A stretch of 64,000 nt of DNA, taken from assembly GCA_022813675.1 (NCBI GenBank), contig CP063375.1:2294334-2358333 (forward strand). Reading direction: 5' to 3'. The position numbers and the translations under genes were made by a program. Source of the DNA: Deferribacteraceae bacterium V6Fe1. GTDB taxonomy: Bacteria; Chrysiogenota; Deferribacteres; Deferribacterales; Deferrivibrionaceae. Shown here piece by piece: positions 60,316 through 64,000 of this stretch. The notes beneath the pieces were generated by a model, which was not told the origin of the DNA, did no database searches, and saw nothing but the letters and a program-made list of their open reading frames with translations. Every line of letters starts with the position of its first letter. Positions within the stretch are counted from its first letter, which is position 1.

Positions 60316-62946
60316 CTAACTCTCCTTAAATAACTCTTTTGCCTTATTTATTTCATCTTCTTTTGAAATTATTTCACCGTCTATCTTCATATCGAGCAAC
60401 TTCTGTAACACTTCCGAAAACTTTCTTGATGGTTTGTATCCCATCCTAATCAAATCATCGCCATTTATATTCAATTGAATATTTTTGTAAATATTAAAAT
60501 AGTTCTTTACAATATGTTCATAGTTAGCCCCAAGAATTGCACCAACATACATAATTCCCTCATCCGTAAGCTCTCCAAACAATCTGCATATCTCTGAAGG
60601 TTTGATATGATCCTTTCTTTTAATTTTTATACTTATATTATCAGCTTTCAAAGCATTTGCGATATAAAGTCTTTTTTCGTGGTGATTAAGATCGAACCTT
60701 TTGGCAAGCTCTTTCAAATCTTTATATTTTAAATCGCTAAACAATACGTAAAACCTGCCTAAATAAGCGTTAATATTTTTTCCAACTTGGAAATTATACC
60801 AACTGTAAATTTTTTCAAGATTTTCAAACAATTCATACTTATTTTCATTCATCGCAATATTTTTATGTAAAAATTGTAATATATCATACTCTTTCATCAT
60901 CTCAACGGCATCAAGATAATTATCTTCACTGAGAATATACTTTAGCTCCACAAAAAGTCTTTGCCCGTATATTTTATCAAAAAGCCCCATATTAACCGCA
61001 TGCTTTAGTAATTTTTTCGTATGAGGGCCAATTTCAAAACCGAACCTTACGGCAAAACGTATCGCCCTAAAACCTCTTGAAGGGTCATCAACAAAGCTAA
61101 GATTGTGCAATACTCTGATTTTCTTATCTTTAATGTCTCTTCTCCCTCCAAAAAAATCCAGAAGTAGTCCAAATTCCGATTTATTGAGCTTTACTGCCAT
61201 GGCATTAATAGTAAAATCTCTACGGTAAAGGTCATTTTTTATTGATGAAGACTCTACCTCAGGGGCAGCCGCAGGGAAGGTATAATATTCAGTCCTTGAT
61301 GTTGCAAAATCTATTCTTAGATCATCTTTAAAAATCACCTGCGCCGTATCAAACTTTTTGTGAATAGCAATTTTTGCACCCTTTAAATCTGCATATTTCT
61401 TAGCAAACTTTGAAGCACTACCTTCAACTACTATATCTATGTCAAAATTTTCATTTTTCATCAGAAGATCTCTTACAAATCCTCCCACCACATATATATT
61501 AATACCGTCCTGTTCAGCCAAATCTCCCAACTCTTCCAGAAGATTGTAATACTGCTCAGGAAGTCTGTCTTTTAATATATTTCGCACATTAACTTTCTTA
61601 CTCAGCATCAGGCTATCTGCCCTGCTTTTCAAGTATCTCGGGATTCTGCTTGTTTCCTCTTTCATGAGCCTTAAAAGGTCGGTACGCGTTATGACACCTA
61701 TAAGCTTACCTTTGTCTACCACCGGAATCAATTTTTGATTTTTCTGAAGCATGACTTCTTCAACAAGGCTCAAGCTGTCATCTAAACCAACAGTTTCAAA
61801 CTCAATCTGCATAATATTGTTGACCGGCTCATCTTTCAGCCCGTGCTTTATCCCTTGTAATATATCTTTCCTTGAAATAAGACCTACCGCCTTATTGTCT
61901 TTTACAACAGGCATCATGTTTAGATTATATTTCATAAAAAGATCTAAGGCATCATTGAAAGTCTGATCGTATGAAACATATTTAACGGGTGAAGTCATTA
62001 TATGCTTTGCAAGTTTTTGAGGCTTAATAATATCCTTGATAAGAATTTTTAATTTTTCATAAGCCTCGTTTAAAGTCAGATCTTTAATGATTGCACTTGA
62101 AGCACTCGGATGCCCGCCACCGCCAAAACTCATTGCCACTTCAGATGTATCTATATAATCAAGTCTGCTTCTGCCAACCAATAACGTCCTATCTCCAAGC
62201 CTGACAAGCATGAAAAAGACATCAAGATTTTCCATATCCATAATTTTATTTGCCAAGATAGAAACTTCGGGGACATACTCTTCAAATGAAGCAAAAGAGA
62301 CGCCGATGGCAATACCGTTTAAAATAAAGAGATTCATATTTATAATGAGCTCATTTAAAATTATAAGCTGCTCTTTACTAAGCTCCCTTTTGATATATTG
62401 TCTGACCTTGGAAATATCCCCACCCTCTGACAGTAAAAAATGGACAGCCAAAACATCATCAGGGGTAGTGGTGTTAAAGCTTAAAAAACCCGTATCTTCA
62501 TAAATACCAAGTAACAAAAGGGTCAGTTCCTCTTTGGTAAGCTTTATGTTAGATTTGCTTATCTCATTTACAAGTATGGAAGTAGTGGCTCCTATATCCC
62601 TTAAAACCAAAAGATTATTTTCTATATCACACTCATTGCCACTGTGATGATCGTAAATATATACTTTTTCAGCCAAATTAATTAACTTTTCAAGATAACC
62701 AAGCCTGCTTTTAAACTTACAATCGGTAATAACCAAAAGCTCAATTTTATCATCAAATTTTTCAGTATCACTTTCCGTTAAAATTTCAAACGATTTTTCA
62801 AGCCCTGACTCACTCAAAAATTCAATTACAGTGGAGTCTACGTTGTGCCCGAGAAAAATCTTATCGCAACTGTATAGTTTATAAGCTGAATAACTACTTG
62901 CTATCGCGTCAAAATCAGGATTGTGGTGAGTAAGGACTATTTTCAA
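60316..62946 (-). CDS. DHH phosphoesterase-CBS-tRNA nucleotidyltransferase fusion
   Basis: 876-residue multidomain protein. A DHH/DHHA1 phosphoesterase occupies about residues 1-310 (THHNPDFDAIASS near 6, YDHHSGNE near 97, GGGGHPSASSA near 275). Two CBS domains follow (about 315-435). A class II polynucleotide polymerase domain is about 455-876 (VVGGFVRDLLMKNENFDIDI near 484; two acidic residues DID bind metal). Related proteins in other bacteria are CCA- or A-adding enzymes with this layout. CBS domains suggest adenosine nucleotide sensing. The mechanism connecting phosphoesterase and tRNA end repair is not known to me. It overlaps xerD by 4 bases. Confidence 0.88.
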   Translation of the reverse strand: MKIVLTHHNPDFDAIASSYSAYKLYSCDKIFLGHNVDSTVIEFLSESGLEKSFEILTESDTEKFDDKIELLVITDCKFKSRLGYLEKLINLAEKVYIYDHHSGNECDIENNLLVLRDIGATTSILVNEISKSNIKLTKEELTLLLLGIYEDTGFLSFNTTTPDDVLAVHFLLSEGGDISKVRQYIKRELSKEQLIILNELIINMNLFILNGIAIGVSFASFEEYVPEVSILANKIMDMENLDVFFMLVRLGDRTLLVGRSRLDYIDTSEVAMSFGGGGHPSASSAIIKDLTLNEAYEKLKILIKDIIKPQKLAKHIMTSPVKYVSYDQTFNDALDLFMKYNLNMMPVVKDNKAVGLISRKDILQGIKHGLKDEPVNNIMQIEFETVGLDDSLSLVEEVMLQKNQKLIPVVDKGKLIGVITRTDLLRLMKEETSRIPRYLKSRADSLMLSKKVNVRNILKDRLPEQYYNLLEELGDLAEQDGINIYVVGGFVRDLLMKNENFDIDIVVEGSASKFAKKYADLKGAKIAIHKKFDTAQVIFKDDLRIDFATSRTEYYTFPAAAPEVESSSIKNDLYRRDFTINAMAVKLNKSEFGLLLDFFGGRRDIKDKKIRVLHNLSFVDDPSRGFRAIRFAVRFGFEIGPHTKKLLKHAVNMGLFDKIYGQRLFVELKYILSEDNYLDAVEMMKEYDILQFLHKNIAMNENKYELFENLEKIYSWYNFQVGKNINAYLGRFYVLFSDLKYKDLKELAKRFDLNHHEKRLYIANALKADNISIKIKRKDHIKPSEICRLFGELTDEGIMYVGAILGANYEHIVKNYFNIYKNIQLNINGDDLIRMGYKPSRKFSEVLQKLLDMKIDGEIISKEDEINKAKELFKES

Positions 62947-63836
62947 CTTTTGCCTCTGTTTTTAAATCGAGGGTGAAACTGCGTCAATATCTCTCTCGTC
63001 TTGTTATCTGTAATATGTGTATATATTTCTGTTGTAGAAATATTTGAATGCCCCAACAATATCTGAATCGTCCTCAAATCCGCTCCATTTGTCAAAAGAT
63101 GTGTGGCAAAAGAATGCCTAATAGTATGCGGAGAAACCTTTTTTCTGATTCCGGCTCTTTCGCAAGCATCCCTTATTATATTAAAACACATTACTCTCGA
63201 TAACTTATTACCATTTTTGCTCAAAAAAAGGTATCCCGTATCCCTGCCTTTAACAAAATATGTATGCCTTATATTATAGTAGGAAGGTAAAATTTCAACA
63301 AGTTTATTATAAAGTGGCACAATTCTTTGTTTATTCCCCTTACCTATAACTCTGACAAACCCTCTTTTTGAGTCAACGTCACTTATTTTTATGTTTAAAA
63401 TCTCACTCACTCTGCACCCTGTAGAATACAAAAACTCTATCAATATCTTATTTCTGTATTCCAACGGGTCGCTTGTATTAAAAATAGAAAGGATTTTATC
63501 AACTTCCTCAAAATTTAAAAACTTCGGTAATTTATCCCACCCCTTTGGTTTACTGATAAAAGATATGGGATTTTTTTCAATTAATCTTTCTTTTATTAAA
63601 AAGTCAAAATAAGCCGAAAGCCCGGATAGACGCCTTAAAATCGTTTCTATGGAATAGCCATCACTCTTTAATTTATTCATATAATTGACTATATCCGTAC
63701 TTTTAATTTGTATGCTTTTGTTGCCAAAATACTCAAAAAAATGATTTATATCATTTAGATATGCCATTACCGTATTGTCAGCAAGCCCCAATTCATGGGA
63801 AAGGTAAAGTTTGAAATCGTCTATTTTGTTATTCAT
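62943..63836 (-). CDS. xerD: Xer-family tyrosine recombinase
   Basis: 297-residue site-specific recombinase. N-terminal SAM-like DNA-binding domain (residues 1-90) and a catalytic domain with Arg142 (STGCRVSEIL), Lys166, His237 and Arg240 (SPHTIRHSFATHLL), His263 (LLGHSNIS) and nucleophile Tyr272 (EIYTHI). Length and lack of extra domains fit XerC/XerD, which resolve chromosome dimers at dif, rather than a phage integrase. XerC versus XerD is not decided; xerD is a guess. First gene of the run towards the CCA-type fusion. Confidence 0.85.
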   Translation of the reverse strand: MNNKIDDFKLYLSHELGLADNTVMAYLNDINHFFEYFGNKSIQIKSTDIVNYMNKLKSDGYSIETILRRLSGLSAYFDFLIKERLIEKNPISFISKPKGWDKLPKFLNFEEVDKILSIFNTSDPLEYRNKILIEFLYSTGCRVSEILNIKISDVDSKRGFVRVIGKGNKQRIVPLYNKLVEILPSYYNIRHTYFVKGRDTGYLFLSKNGNKLSRVMCFNIIRDACERAGIRKKVSPHTIRHSFATHLLTNGADLRTIQILLGHSNISTTEIYTHITDNKTREILTQFHPRFKNRGKS

Positions 63837-64000
63837 ACACTATATACTTTTTCACTGCTATATTTTAACATTTAATATTCTAAAATCAACATACTTTACA
63901 TATCTGATAAAAAAATATAATAAAACAATAGATTTCATGGTAAAAACTCTATATAATTAAAGGTTATATGATTTTGTAACAAAGATAAATTGGAGAAAAA
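63837..64000 (+). other. Upstream region of a gene beyond the window
   Basis: AT-rich intergenic stretch after the xer gene start. TATAAT lies at 63952-63957 without a convincing -35, and GGAG at 63992-63995 looks like a ribosome binding site for a rightward gene that begins just after the window. Nothing else is seen. Confidence 0.45.

Overview
The window is an AT-rich, gene-dense bacterial chromosome segment: about 60 protein genes, very short intergenic gaps, many start/stop overlaps, and no rRNA, tRNA, CRISPR array or insertion sequence that I can see. The mix of genes suggests an anaerobic, respiring, diderm bacterium: a C5-pathway heme operon next to a cytochrome c assembly protein, two Psr/Phs-type molybdopterin oxidoreductase operons, a membrane ETF:quinone oxidoreductase module, and LptF/LptG. 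A member of Deferribacterota (Deferribacter-like) is my best guess. That is inference from gene content and base composition, not a database match.

Layout. 1-5.2 kb: heme operon, a CcsA/HemX-like protein (cut by the window edge) followed by hemA-hemC-hemD-hemB and a DUF815 ATPase, tightly packed. 5.2-6.5 kb: an EAL/HDOD signalling protein on the opposite strand. 6.7-17.1 kb: a molybdenum/tungsten respiratory island. Two homologous three-gene operons (catalytic A, four-cluster ferredoxin B, NrfD-type membrane C) face each other around one terminator. Each is linked to a DUF134 regulator gene, and an orphan WtpA-like tungstate/molybdate-binding protein gene follows. Most candidate promoters here carry a CATATG palindrome overlapping the -35 box. 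The first DUF134 gene appears frameshifted in its zinc ribbon. 17.1-17.7 kb is a long non-coding stretch.

17.7-25.9 kb: a MerR regulator with a chalcone-isomerase-like protein, divergent from an acyl-CoA oxidation operon (enoyl-CoA hydratase, acyl-CoA dehydrogenase, membrane FeS/heme ETF:quinone oxidoreductase, EtfB, EtfA, SCP2-like, nitronate-monooxygenase-like). 25.9-32.1 kb: a complete biotin operon (bioA-D-B-F-esterase-C) divergent from a birA-like gene. A clear BirA operator lies between them, but the ligase motifs of the BirA-like protein are eroded. 32-37.4 kb: CorA, a GntR regulator and two acyl-CoA synthetases, probably feeding the acyl-CoA oxidation operon.

37.4-47.7 kb: HD-GYP protein, DUF1499, an unlisted small membrane protein that seems to start with AUU, a CDF-type transporter, M48 protease, TypA, pyruvate kinase, and a large secreted PDZ-TPR-CHAT protein. 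47.8-52.3 kb: a probable envelope operon ending in lptF-lptG, then leuB. 52.3-63.8 kb: housekeeping genes, lysS, a GGDEF cyclase, recO, era, a CorC-type protein, a DgkA-PAP2 fusion, ybeY, phoH, a DHH-CBS-tRNA nucleotidyltransferase fusion and a Xer recombinase.

The parts most worth a second look are the mirrored oxidoreductase island with its shared promoter box, the degenerate BirA repressor with back-to-back leaderless promoters, the secreted CHAT protein, the AUU-start mini-protein and the kinase-phosphatase fusion.
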